From CAYYMD01 sp964472875 (GTDB lineage Bacteria; Planctomycetota; Phycisphaerae; SM23-33), in contig CAYYMD010000004.1 of NCBI GenBank assembly GCA_964472875.1, positions 1 through 64,000 of the forward strand: DNA of 64,000 bases. The letters run 5' to 3'. The notes under the pieces were generated by a model. That model was not told where the DNA came from and made no database searches. It saw only the letters and a list, made by a program, of their open reading frames with translations. Positions within the stretch are counted from its first letter, which is position 1, and each line of letters opens with the position of its first letter. Positions 27,574 to 36,039 of this stretch are shown here, piece after piece. The position numbers were made by a program, and so were the translations under genes.

Positions 27574-28386
27574 TTATCCCCCCACCGTACATATTATTTC
27601 GTATTCAGCCGTATTATTGCCTTCGCCGTCGCCGAATATTTTGGCTATGCCTTCATCTTCTATGTCGAAACGTATTCTCACGGCGAGCGGCCAGTTTGCC
27701 TGGTTTTCGTGTGTCCACGTCTCTTGCTGGTTGTCCCATATTACGGTGCCGCCCTGACCGGCCATGGCATAATCGACCGTAAAGTCCGTGCAGCCGGTGG
27801 CCAGAACCTTCCATAACTCATTAACGTTGTCAGATGTCGGAGGTGGCGCAACGCTTAGTCCATCTACTTTGCTCTGGGCCTGTCCGGCGAGACTTTCGAG
27901 GTCAGCCACAGGCATAGTCTGAATGTCCGCAAAGTCAGCATCGCCCCAAATATCCGTTACTTCTTCGGCCTCCTGAGACTGCTCGGTAGACAAAACCCAT
28001 CGCTGCCTGTATAGCACCTGGTTGTTGTTGTTAGAGTTGCGGGCATACGCCACCAGTGAACCGTTGCCCACTACCGCCTCGGTCATGCTGGGCGCCGGCC
28101 CGGCCGTGGTGAAAATCAGATGATTAGAATCGATGTATAAAAAACCGTTCTTGGAGATTTGGCGCATATCCCCTCGAATGACCTCATCAATGGCGGCGGC
28201 CTTAATGTTGGCCCGCATTATGCCCTGTGCCCCGTTAACCACACGCTGGCTCTGAGCCAGAATCATCGAGAACCCCAGCATAAGACCGGCCAGCACCGCC
28301 ACTGCCACCAGCAGTTCGGTTAGCGTAAACGCCCGGGCGCTTTTGCTTTTCGCTTCAACTTTTAAACTCTCAGTTTTCACTTTCAC
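27574..28386 (-). CDS. GspJ-like pseudopilin
   Basis: A 270-residue prepilin-like protein. The cleavage region reads ARAFTLTELLVAVAVLAGL, with Ala rather than Gly before the Phe and the usual Glu at position +5. The length and the place between the GspH-like and GspK-like genes suggest GspJ. It starts with GTG at 28386, overlapping the previous stop; a second GTG two codons later (28380) is better spaced from GGAAG and may be the true start. Confidence 0.75.
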   Translation of the reverse strand: MKVKTESLKVEAKSKSARAFTLTELLVAVAVLAGLMLGFSMILAQSQRVVNGAQGIMRANIKAAAIDEVIRGDMRQISKNGFLYIDSNHLIFTTAGPAPSMTEAVVGNGSLVAYARNSNNNNQVLYRQRWVLSTEQSQEAEEVTDIWGDADFADIQTMPVADLESLAGQAQSKVDGLSVAPPPTSDNVNELWKVLATGCTDFTVDYAMAGQGGTVIWDNQQETWTHENQANWPLAVRIRFDIEDEGIAKIFGDGEGNNTAEYEIICTVGG

Positions 28387-29138
28387 TCTCTTCCGAATAA
28401 CTGTCCGGTGTGCGCATTTACCGCCAGTATTTGGCCGTTATTCTCCAGGTAGGTGCTGTAATCATCCTGTCCCCGCAGATCCGTATAATTAAACAAAACC
28501 ATCGCCGTGGCGCCTCGTTCGCCATCGACCCCCTCGTTGGCCACGCTTGAATCCCATATTTTGTCTTTAGGTCCTCCACCCGGTGGAGGAATGAACAAAT
28601 CATCGGCGGAGTTAAATACAATCTTACCCGTCTCTTCGACCTGCCTGACGACCGAACCCGACGGCGAAAAAACGATCGTGAAAGAAGTAAAATCGTCGAA
28701 GTTGCCATTAGCGCCACTGAAACTGTTGGAGTCCATAACCTCACCAACGGCCATTTTTTGAGGCAGGGGACTCGGCTGGTAGCCCTCGACCTTTTCAAAG
28801 GCGCCGTTATTTCTGTCGTACTCCACGCGGCAATACCAGAATTTGATATCTTTTAATTCAACGTTTTTATGATTGGACTCGATTGTATATCGCCTCTGGA
28901 AGTGCACGCCGACGTAATTGCCGTCCATCATTGCCTGCGCACGGGCGGCGCCTAACTGGGCCATTATCAGGTTATACGCCTGCTCATCGGCGCCGGAGGT
29001 TAACATCCGCGAGAGCCCGGGAAGAGCCACGGCCGCTATGAGCGTTATCATTCCCAGCACAACAAGTATTTCCACGAGTGTGAAACCTTTCCGCGTCGGG
29101 TCTATCCGGCTTCGTATTGTCTTTTTCATCACAAACAT
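28383..29138 (-). CDS. GspH-like pseudopilin
   Basis: About 251 residues. The prepilin motif RKGFTLVEILVVLGMITL lies near residue 18, with Gly before the cleavage point and Glu at +5. The C-terminal body, with a central FSPSGSV motif typical of GspH/FimT proteins, supports GspH. The ATG at 29138 is preferred because GGAG lies 5 bases upstream; the longer TTG at 29156 touches the preceding stop and lacks a ribosome site. Confidence 0.8.
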   Translation of the reverse strand: MFVMKKTIRSRIDPTRKGFTLVEILVVLGMITLIAAVALPGLSRMLTSGADEQAYNLIMAQLGAARAQAMMDGNYVGVHFQRRYTIESNHKNVELKDIKFWYCRVEYDRNNGAFEKVEGYQPSPLPQKMAVGEVMDSNSFSGANGNFDDFTSFTIVFSPSGSVVRQVEETGKIVFNSADDLFIPPPGGGPKDKIWDSSVANEGVDGERGATAMVLFNYTDLRGQDDYSTYLENNGQILAVNAHTGQLFGRE

Positions 29139-29156
29139 ATAAATACTCCGGCGCAA

Positions 29157-29609
29157 TCAGCGCTCGTCCGAATATATGTTGTCTTCCGGCGTGTTAACAT
29201 TTCCGTCCGGACCTCCTGACACCAACAAAGGTCCTCCCCCCATCGCGCCATTATTATAGTATGTCATTTCATTACCGTATGCGTCCCTCACTGAATCTGA
29301 GTCAAAATCAACAACACCATCCGGCAAACCCAGCAACTTATCGCGGGCCCCCTCCACGCCGCCTTGCGACTCGGTTTTCATAAGTGCAGAAAGATTATCC
29401 GGGTATACATCCTTCACCCTGTAATACGATTGAAGCGCTTCGATGACGGTGGACTGAATAGCGCGGGTCTGCTGCCGCTTGGCCTGGTCGAGCACCGTTT
29501 TGCCTACACTGACGGCCAGCCCCACAAGTATGCTCAATATCGCAAGCACGGCCAGCAGTTCGACCAGCGTAAACCCATGCCAGGCATGTATTTTTCTCGT
29601 TTTATGCAT
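29157..29609 (-). CDS. GspG-like major pseudopilin, short form
   Basis: A 150-residue protein with HGFTLVELLAVLAILSI as prepilin signal. It has the GspG hallmarks: a short conserved helix, SYYRVKDVYPDNL, AYGNEMTYYN and a C-terminal acidic loop GGPDGNVNTPEDNIY that matches the calcium-binding loop of GspG. The length is that of canonical GspG, so this is the best candidate for the major pseudopilin. It sits 2 bases behind a longer paralogue. Confidence 0.85.
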   Translation of the reverse strand: MHKTRKIHAWHGFTLVELLAVLAILSILVGLAVSVGKTVLDQAKRQQTRAIQSTVIEALQSYYRVKDVYPDNLSALMKTESQGGVEGARDKLLGLPDGVVDFDSDSVRDAYGNEMTYYNNGAMGGGPLLVSGGPDGNVNTPEDNIYSDER

Positions 29610-29611
29610 TT

Positions 29612-30322
29612 TTACTTCCAGTTCTTCACGTCATCGGCGGTAAAATATACTCTGTCCGCGCCGGGTCCTATCAACAGATACCCGTCAGGATTCCTGGCGC
29701 GTCCGCTTCCAAAACTGTCATCCGTGGCGAAATTGTTCATAAACATACTGCTAAAATCCGGATTTGCATCTTCATCTATAAGCCGCTGATACCGCCGCTG
29801 GAGTCTGTCTTGGGCCGCACCCTCGAAATAGTCATCGTTATCATCGAAATCATAAGTATTACTTGCGTTGGTTTCACCCAAACTGGCGGGGTAATAAAGT
29901 ATAGCCATTGGGTCGGGAAAACCGTCCAACAGCGTGTCATCAACGCCGGTAAATTTGCTGTCCAGGTCAACAAGACCGTCCTTGGGAGCGATATAATCCT
30001 CTTCCCACTGGTAATCGGAAGAATCCCACTCCAACAGTGCATTGGTCAGCAATTGGCTGCCGGTTTCGTAATCGCTTTCCCAGTTCCACCCCTGTCCGGG
30101 ATACAAACCGTTTTCGTTCCTGTAACCCTCAGCACCGTTGGCGAGCGTTTTTATGCGCGCCAGAGTTTCCCTGGCATATCCGGCCCGTATAGCGCTGGAA
30201 ATTGCGGGAAACAGCAGTGACAGCAGTATGCCTATGATGACTATGACTACCAGCAGTTCAATCAACGTAAAGCCGCTGTGGCCACCCCCGTCTGAGGCGA
30301 GATGTTTTCTCTTTCTGCGCAT
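29612..30322 (-). CDS. GspG-like pseudopilin, long form 1
   Basis: A 236-residue prepilin. The signal SGFTLIELLVVIVIIGIL begins near residue 16. The body has NGLYPGQGWNWES, KDGLVDLDSKF and DGFPDPMAILYYP, and ends in IGPGADRVYFTADDVKNW, which again has the GspG calcium-loop layout. The motif DGFPDPMxILYxP is shared with the protein at 30990-31706, so the two are close paralogues. Confidence 0.82.
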   Translation of the reverse strand: MRRKRKHLASDGGGHSGFTLIELLVVIVIIGILLSLLFPAISSAIRAGYARETLARIKTLANGAEGYRNENGLYPGQGWNWESDYETGSQLLTNALLEWDSSDYQWEEDYIAPKDGLVDLDSKFTGVDDTLLDGFPDPMAILYYPASLGETNASNTYDFDDNDDYFEGAAQDRLQRRYQRLIDEDANPDFSSMFMNNFATDDSFGSGRARNPDGYLLIGPGADRVYFTADDVKNWK

Positions 30323-30330
30323 AAAGTTCG

Positions 30331-30996
30331 TTACTCCTGGAGGAAGTTGGTTATGTCGTCGGTTGTGCGGTCATTCCTGTAAGCATCCCACTGGCCGTTG
30401 GGTCCGGGGGTGCATAGTATAAAATCAGTACGGAAATACCCGCCACCTTCATCAGCTGGCTTTATTGCATAATAATTGGTGGGCCCACTGTAACCATTGT
30501 CGTAACGATAATATTCTATAGTGTTGTCAAATGAATCCACAAAGACGGGATTGCCGCTACCCTTGGTATCAAGTTTCTCCGTTCCGGCGTAAGGGCCGCA
30601 AATCTTTCCATAATAAGTACCATCTTTTTCCCTGCGTCCGCCAAAACCTTTATGCCCGTCCATGCCTTCGCCTTCATAGAACGTCAGATAATAGACCAGA
30701 TTTTGAGCGCCGTCGAATTTAGGTTCGTTATCGTCGAGTGGGTACTCTTCAAAGTCCTGATAATATGCGTGTATGCCGGTTTCGATTTGATGTATCGTTG
30801 CCAGTGAACGGCTGCGAGCGATGGCTGTGCTCACAGAGCCGATGGTAGGAACCAGTATGCCCATCAGCAAACCGATTATAAACAACACTGTTATCATCTC
30901 GATAACCGTAAACGCCGCTGCGCTACGGAGATTCCCGCCGCCGGTGCTGCATCGGAAATTGTATATTGAATCAAACATTTTATCTTCAATCACCAT
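30331..30996 (-). CDS. GspG-like pseudopilin, long form 2
   Basis: A 221-residue prepilin-like protein with AAAFTVIEMITVLFIIGLL; Ala precedes the Phe and Glu is at +5. GIHAYYQDFEEYPLDDNEP corresponds to the YP region of GspG, and the C-terminus CTPGPNGQWDAYRNDRTTDD resembles its calcium loop. The ATG overlaps the end of the preceding gene (ATGGTGA); a second ATG at 30978 is possible. Compared with its neighbours the signal is longer, residues 1-28. Confidence 0.78.
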   Translation of the reverse strand: MVIEDKMFDSIYNFRCSTGGGNLRSAAAFTVIEMITVLFIIGLLMGILVPTIGSVSTAIARSRSLATIHQIETGIHAYYQDFEEYPLDDNEPKFDGAQNLVYYLTFYEGEGMDGHKGFGGRREKDGTYYGKICGPYAGTEKLDTKGSGNPVFVDSFDNTIEYYRYDNGYSGPTNYYAIKPADEGGGYFRTDFILCTPGPNGQWDAYRNDRTTDDITNFLQE

Positions 30997-31706
30997 CCGT
31001 TAGTTATGTCGTTGTCGCCTCCATATTGCCTGTCAATTCCCGGCGCAATTAACAGGAACTTGCCGTCCTTGTGGGGTTTATCATTATCATCCACACTTTC
31101 ATCACCATCAGCATCCGCGTCCCGGATCAAAGACTTGAACGTGCTCTGGTCCCAAATCTGCACCCACTGCTCGCTGGGTTTTTGTCGATAAACGTCGTTG
31201 TCGCCCAGTTTATACTGCAACAGACCTGATATGCCTTTCCTAGATGGGAAATAGAGAATGGGCATCGGATCCGGAAATCCATCCGAGAGCGTATTGGGAC
31301 GGTTCATGCCGGAGGGAACGTTATTATAGTAATCGTCCGGATTAAAAAGCATGCCCGGCTTATATGTCATGTATTCCGATTTTGGTTCGGGATTTTCACG
31401 ATTAATGTCATCAAGCGAATAACCGAATACACACGCGGCCAGGATTTGGCTGCCGGTATATGTATTGTTTTCGAGAGGTTCCGTATTCGCCTGTCCGGGA
31501 TAAAAATTGCGGTTATCCACCCAGTAACTCTCAGCGCCCCTGGCCAGGGCGGATACGTAGTAACTGGATTTGTGCGCGTACCGTGATTCCATAATGGATA
31601 CGACAGTCGGCATCAGCATGGCCAGCAACACGATGACGATAGACATCACCACCAGCAGTTCTACTAACGTGAAACCAACGAAATATTTTCTTTTGCACCT
31701 TAACAT
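30990..31706 (-). CDS. GspG-like pseudopilin, long form 3
   Basis: A 238-residue prepilin with VGFTLVELLVVMSIVIVLL near residue 10. It carries NRNFYPGQ, DGFPDPMPILYFP and a C-terminal IAPGIDRQYGGDNDITNGW, matching the GspG-type calcium loop. It is the first pseudopilin gene after gspF (17 bases) and overlaps the following paralogue by 7 bases. Confidence 0.82.
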   Translation of the reverse strand: MLRCKRKYFVGFTLVELLVVMSIVIVLLAMLMPTVVSIMESRYAHKSSYYVSALARGAESYWVDNRNFYPGQANTEPLENNTYTGSQILAACVFGYSLDDINRENPEPKSEYMTYKPGMLFNPDDYYNNVPSGMNRPNTLSDGFPDPMPILYFPSRKGISGLLQYKLGDNDVYRQKPSEQWVQIWDQSTFKSLIRDADADGDESVDDNDKPHKDGKFLLIAPGIDRQYGGDNDITNGW

Positions 31707-31723
31707 TATCTTCTCAACGTTAC

Positions 31724-32974
31724 TTATTTCTGCAGTGTTTGAATCAGGTGAACCATAGGCAGGAACATGCAGACTACGATTCCGCCAACTATAAGGCCGA
31801 GGATAATAACCAGGGCCGGCTCGAGCATGGAGACCATCGAAGCCACGGTGGTTTCCACCTGCTCTGTGTAATTTTCAGCCACCCTGTTAAGCATTTTGTC
31901 CAGTTCACCTGTCTCCTCGCCCACGTCAATCATATTGGTGACCATGGGGTCCACTATCCTGGCGTTGCGAAGCGGCTCGGCAAAACTCTCACCCTCGCGT
32001 ATGCCGTCATGCACCTTGGCCAGCGCCTTGGAGTAGACCTCGTTGCCCGCCGTCAGGCGCGTTATGTTCAGGGCCTCAAGAATCGGAACACCGGCCGCCA
32101 GCAGAGTTCCCAGCGTCTGCGTAAACCTGGCCACTGATATCTTGGAAACCAAACCTCCGAACAGAGGCACATGAAGTTTCAGGTTATCGACGAAATAACG
32201 TCCACCCTGGGAAACCTTCAACAACCGAAACAGCATGATCATGCCTATGGGTATACCTATAATAATCAGCCATCCGAAATCCTGTGTGATCCAGTTGCTT
32301 ATGCCCATCAATACCTTCGTCGGACCCGGCAGTTCAGTGCCCACGCCCGCAAATATCTCCGAGAACTTGGGCACCACGAAGGTCATCAGGCCCATTACAA
32401 TGCCGAACGCGAAAACAATGACCGCGATAGGATATATCAGGGCGCCTATAACCTTTCGCCGCAGCGCCATGGAGCGCTCCTGGTGGTCGGCCAGACGTCG
32501 CAGCACCACGTCCAGCACACCGCCCAACTCTCCTGCGCGAACCATGTTCACATAAAGGCGATCGAAGGTTTTGGGGTGTCTCGACATCGCCTCCGAAAGC
32601 GTTGAACCGGCCTCGACGTCGTCGCCTACCAGCCGCGTGGCCACACGCATCATGCCGGGCTTCTGCTGTTCTTCGAGAATCCTCAAACTCCTGACTATGG
32701 GCAATCCGGCATCCACAAGCGTAGCCAGCTGACGCGTGAACTGTGTCAGCAGTTTGCGGGGAGCTTTACCGGCCGCACGCTTGCGCTGTTGCTTTTGGCC
32801 CGCCTGGGCGCCGCCGGACTTGGCGGCGCGTTTGGCGGCCTTTTCCTTTATCTTGGTGGGAAAATTTCCCATCGCGCGGACCTTGCTGATGGCTTCTTCC
32901 GATGTGCCCGCCTCAACCTCGCCCTTTACGGGCTGGCCTACATTGTTCATAGCTTCATAAGTAAATGTGGGCAT
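31724..32974 (-). CDS. gspF: GspF/PilC inner-membrane platform protein
   Basis: A 416-residue polytopic protein that anchors the ATPase to the pseudopilus base. Two T2SSF domains are visible: residues about 85-200 (FTRQLATLVDAGLPIVRSL) and 290-410 (FTQTLGTLLAAGVPILEAL). Three hydrophobic segments lie at about 180-205, 230-255 and 385-410. An inserted basic Ala/Lys-rich linker (residues 45-75) separates the N-terminal domain. The ATG is clear; the next gene upstream is 53 bases away. Confidence 0.93.
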   Translation of the reverse strand: MPTFTYEAMNNVGQPVKGEVEAGTSEEAISKVRAMGNFPTKIKEKAAKRAAKSGGAQAGQKQQRKRAAGKAPRKLLTQFTRQLATLVDAGLPIVRSLRILEEQQKPGMMRVATRLVGDDVEAGSTLSEAMSRHPKTFDRLYVNMVRAGELGGVLDVVLRRLADHQERSMALRRKVIGALIYPIAVIVFAFGIVMGLMTFVVPKFSEIFAGVGTELPGPTKVLMGISNWITQDFGWLIIIGIPIGMIMLFRLLKVSQGGRYFVDNLKLHVPLFGGLVSKISVARFTQTLGTLLAAGVPILEALNITRLTAGNEVYSKALAKVHDGIREGESFAEPLRNARIVDPMVTNMIDVGEETGELDKMLNRVAENYTEQVETTVASMVSMLEPALVIILGLIVGGIVVCMFLPMVHLIQTLQK

Positions 32975-33027
32975 TTTTCATTCCTTCATAAATCATTAAC
33001 TTTGCTCAAGTTAAAACGTCTGCGGCG

Positions 33028-34776
33028 CTATTCCACCTCCTCGTAAATAGTCTGCGAGACTACTTCCTCTATGGTGGTCGTGCCGTCATAAATAGCGAGT
33101 AATCCGCTCTCTCGCAGTGTCCTCATGCCGGCCTTACGGGCCGCCTGGCGGATCGCCTGAGTGCTGCTTCGTTTCTGAATAAGGTCGCGTATTACATCGT
33201 CCAGGGCCATAATTTCGAATATAGCCTCCCGCCCGCTGTAACCGGTGCCGCGGCAGTGGTCGCAGCCCTTTCCGCGGTAAAACTTTCTTCCCGAAACCTG
33301 TTCCGGTGTCAAATCCAGTTCCAAGAGCATGTCCTCGGTGGGTTCGTATTCCTCCTTGCACCGTGGGCATATGCTCCGTACCAACCGCTGTCCGACTACG
33401 CCCTCGATGGTGGCAGTGGCCAAAAACGGCTCCAGGCCGAGGTCAAGCAATCTGGCTATGGCGGAGGGAGCGTCATTAGTGTGCAATGTGGAAAACACAA
33501 GGTGGCCCGTCAAAGACGCCTGAACGGCAATCTGGGCCGTCTCAAGATCACGAATCTCACCGACCAGGATGATGTCCGGGTCCTGACGCAGAAAGTGGCG
33601 TAGACATCGGGCAAATGTTAATCCTATCTCGGGATTAATCTGGGCCTGGACGAGGCCGTCAATGTCGTATTCGACCGGATCCTCACTTGTCAGTATCTTC
33701 ACCTCCGGGTCGTTTAGTTCGTTCAAAGCCGAGTATAGCGTCGTGGTTTTACCTGAACCCGTCGGGCCGGTCACGATACAGATTCCGTTGGGACGTGAAA
33801 TTAACTGCCGGAATATTCGCAAATCGTCTTCCCGCATCCCAAGGCGCTCCAGGTCCAGCGATACGTTTGAACGGTCCAGCACCCGCATCACCACGCTCTC
33901 ACCGTAAACGGTCGGAAGCACGGAAACCCGCAGGTCAACCGGCGCGCCGTTTACTACCAGTTCTATTCGCCCATCCTGAGGCAGGCGTCGCTCGGCAATA
34001 TCCAGGTTGGACATAACTTTTATGCGCGAAGATATCGCCATGGCAATGGACTTGGGCGGCGGCAGCATCTCATAGAGAAGGCCGTCGATTCTATACCGCA
34101 TCTTAAACTCATCCTCGAACGGCTCGAAGTGTATATCCGATGCACGATTGCGGATGGCCTCAAGCAGCACCATGTTGACCAGTCGCTTGACGGGGTTCGC
34201 CTGGGACATTTCTTTAATGGTGTCCAGATCTATACTTTCGCCCCTGTCCTCAAGAGTGGCCATCTGCTCATCGCTGGATATCTGATTAATCAGTTCACCT
34301 ATGGACTCAGACTCGATGTCGTAATATTTCATCAGAGCATTGTTCAATGCATCCGGGTCGGCAATTCTGGCAGTTACTGAATACCCCATCAAGGTGGTTA
34401 AATCGTCGGTGGCCTGAAAATTGTCAGCCGAACCGATAGCCACCACAAGGTGGTTCGAGTCCTCGTCGTATTCGAGGGGGACCACCCTGTAGGCCTTGGC
34501 CATCTGAGCGGGAATCTGCCGGATGACCTCCTCGTCTATTTCCTGTGATTGAAGGTCAACGTATTCCATGCCCGCCTGGTAAGCAAGGGCAAGCATGCGG
34601 GTCTTTTCATCAATGTAACCCAGGTCGATGAGAATCTGCCCGATGGGCACGTTTTCCTCTTTCTGGGACTCCAGCGCCTCATGCACCTGTTCGCGTTCCA
34701 GGACGCCCATTTTTACCAGGACACGCCCCAGAGGACGTCCCTGAAGTTCGCTAATATTTACAGTTTCAGTAGCCAT
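33028..34776 (-). CDS. gspE: GspE/PilB-type secretion ATPase 1
   Basis: A 582-residue hexameric ATPase that powers pseudopilus assembly. The N-terminal MshEN-like region (residues 11-70) has two half-motifs reading PLG (15-17) and PIG (44-46). Walker A is GPTGSGKT (337-344); the Asp box SEDPVEY, Walker B ILVGEIRD and His box GHLVFSTLHTND follow. Two CxxC pairs (CPRC, CDHC) form the zinc site typical of GspE/PilB. It lies 3 bases behind pilT and 53 bases before gspF. Confidence 0.93.
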   Translation of the reverse strand: MATETVNISELQGRPLGRVLVKMGVLEREQVHEALESQKEENVPIGQILIDLGYIDEKTRMLALAYQAGMEYVDLQSQEIDEEVIRQIPAQMAKAYRVVPLEYDEDSNHLVVAIGSADNFQATDDLTTLMGYSVTARIADPDALNNALMKYYDIESESIGELINQISSDEQMATLEDRGESIDLDTIKEMSQANPVKRLVNMVLLEAIRNRASDIHFEPFEDEFKMRYRIDGLLYEMLPPPKSIAMAISSRIKVMSNLDIAERRLPQDGRIELVVNGAPVDLRVSVLPTVYGESVVMRVLDRSNVSLDLERLGMREDDLRIFRQLISRPNGICIVTGPTGSGKTTTLYSALNELNDPEVKILTSEDPVEYDIDGLVQAQINPEIGLTFARCLRHFLRQDPDIILVGEIRDLETAQIAVQASLTGHLVFSTLHTNDAPSAIARLLDLGLEPFLATATIEGVVGQRLVRSICPRCKEEYEPTEDMLLELDLTPEQVSGRKFYRGKGCDHCRGTGYSGREAIFEIMALDDVIRDLIQKRSSTQAIRQAARKAGMRTLRESGLLAIYDGTTTIEEVVSQTIYEEVE

Positions 34777-34779
34777 CTT

Positions 34780-35919
34780 TTACTTTCTCACTTGAGTTGC
34801 TGCGCCTGCTGTGTCCTTTGCCTGATCCGTTGGTGCAGCTATCCGGCCGCTGCGCAGGCCCTCGATTTTTTCCTGCATATCGCCGGGCTCGCGGCTATGG
34901 TCAATCGCCTCGCTTTCGGCGATTTTGCCTTCGCAGAATAGCGCGAAAAGATGATCGTCCAGCAGTCGCATGCCGAATTTTTTACCCGTCTGTATAGAAG
35001 AAGGTATGCGGAAAACCTTGTTCTCTCGAATCAGATTTCCTATTGCGTTTGTGACAACCATAAATTCGAAAGCGGCTATCATACCCCTGATGTCTTTACG
35101 GGGCATAAGGGTCTGACACAAAACGGCTATCAGCGAATCTGCCAACTGAACGCGTATCTGCTCCTGCTGATTGACGGGAAACTGATCCACGATTCGCGTT
35201 ACAGTCCCCTGCGCGCTGGTGGTGTGTAGTGTGCCGAAGACAAGGTGCCCCGTCTCTGCTGCCCTAAGTGACGCCGATATGGTCTCCAGGTCCCGCAGTT
35301 CACCCACCAGGATAACGTCCGGGTCCATGCGCAGCGACCTTCGCAGCGCCTCTGCAAAGTTCGGCACATCAACGCCGACCTCTCTCTGTGTCACCAGCGA
35401 TTTTTTGTGCGAATGGTAATATTCGATGGGGTCTTCAACCGTGATTATGTGCTTATCGAAGTTGGAGTTGACGTAATTAATCATCGTCGCCAGTGTGGTG
35501 GTTTTTCCACAACCGGTGGGACCTGTCACCAGGAACATTCCACGCGGGCGACGACACAAACTTTTGACAATTTCGGGCAGGCCGATATCCTCAAATGATA
35601 AAAGTTGGGATGGAATTAATCGCAACGTCAGAGAGATATTACCCCGCTGATGAAAGACAGATGTTCTGAATCGCCCCTTATCACCGAATTCGAAACCAAA
35701 ATCTGTGCCACCCTGTTCCTGAAGTTCCTGCTGAGCACGTTCGGGCGTGATGGCCTTCATCAGGGAAACCGTATCCTCCGGCTCTAGGACTTTTGTCTCT
35801 AATGGACGTAGGCGCGAATGGAGTCTCAACGTCGGCGGTTTACCTACATGCAGATGCAGGTCACTGGCGCCGCGCTTGATACATGTCTCTAATAATCTGT
35901 CTATCTGAATCGTCGCCAT
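34780..35919 (-). CDS. pilT: PilT-like retraction ATPase
   Basis: A 379-residue twitching/retraction ATPase. Walker A is GPTGCGKTTT near residue 130; ITVEDPIEYYH, VGELRDLETI and the family box ASLRAAETGHLVFGTLHT (variant of the PilT AIRAGE box) follow. There is no MshEN domain and no zinc site, as expected for PilT. Its presence between two assembly ATPases suggests that the locus makes a retractable, T4P-like filament, or that pilus and T2SS genes are merged here. Confidence 0.92.
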   Translation of the reverse strand: MATIQIDRLLETCIKRGASDLHLHVGKPPTLRLHSRLRPLETKVLEPEDTVSLMKAITPERAQQELQEQGGTDFGFEFGDKGRFRTSVFHQRGNISLTLRLIPSQLLSFEDIGLPEIVKSLCRRPRGMFLVTGPTGCGKTTTLATMINYVNSNFDKHIITVEDPIEYYHSHKKSLVTQREVGVDVPNFAEALRRSLRMDPDVILVGELRDLETISASLRAAETGHLVFGTLHTTSAQGTVTRIVDQFPVNQQEQIRVQLADSLIAVLCQTLMPRKDIRGMIAAFEFMVVTNAIGNLIRENKVFRIPSSIQTGKKFGMRLLDDHLFALFCEGKIAESEAIDHSREPGDMQEKIEGLRSGRIAAPTDQAKDTAGAATQVRK

Positions 35920-36039
35920 TTTTCATTTCCTCTATACTATTATTCACAATGAGTGCCTTCTGAAACCGTCGGAGATTCCTCCGTTATAATAATAATTTAT
36001 AACTACTTATTTTATAATATTTTATGATTAGCACCCTTT

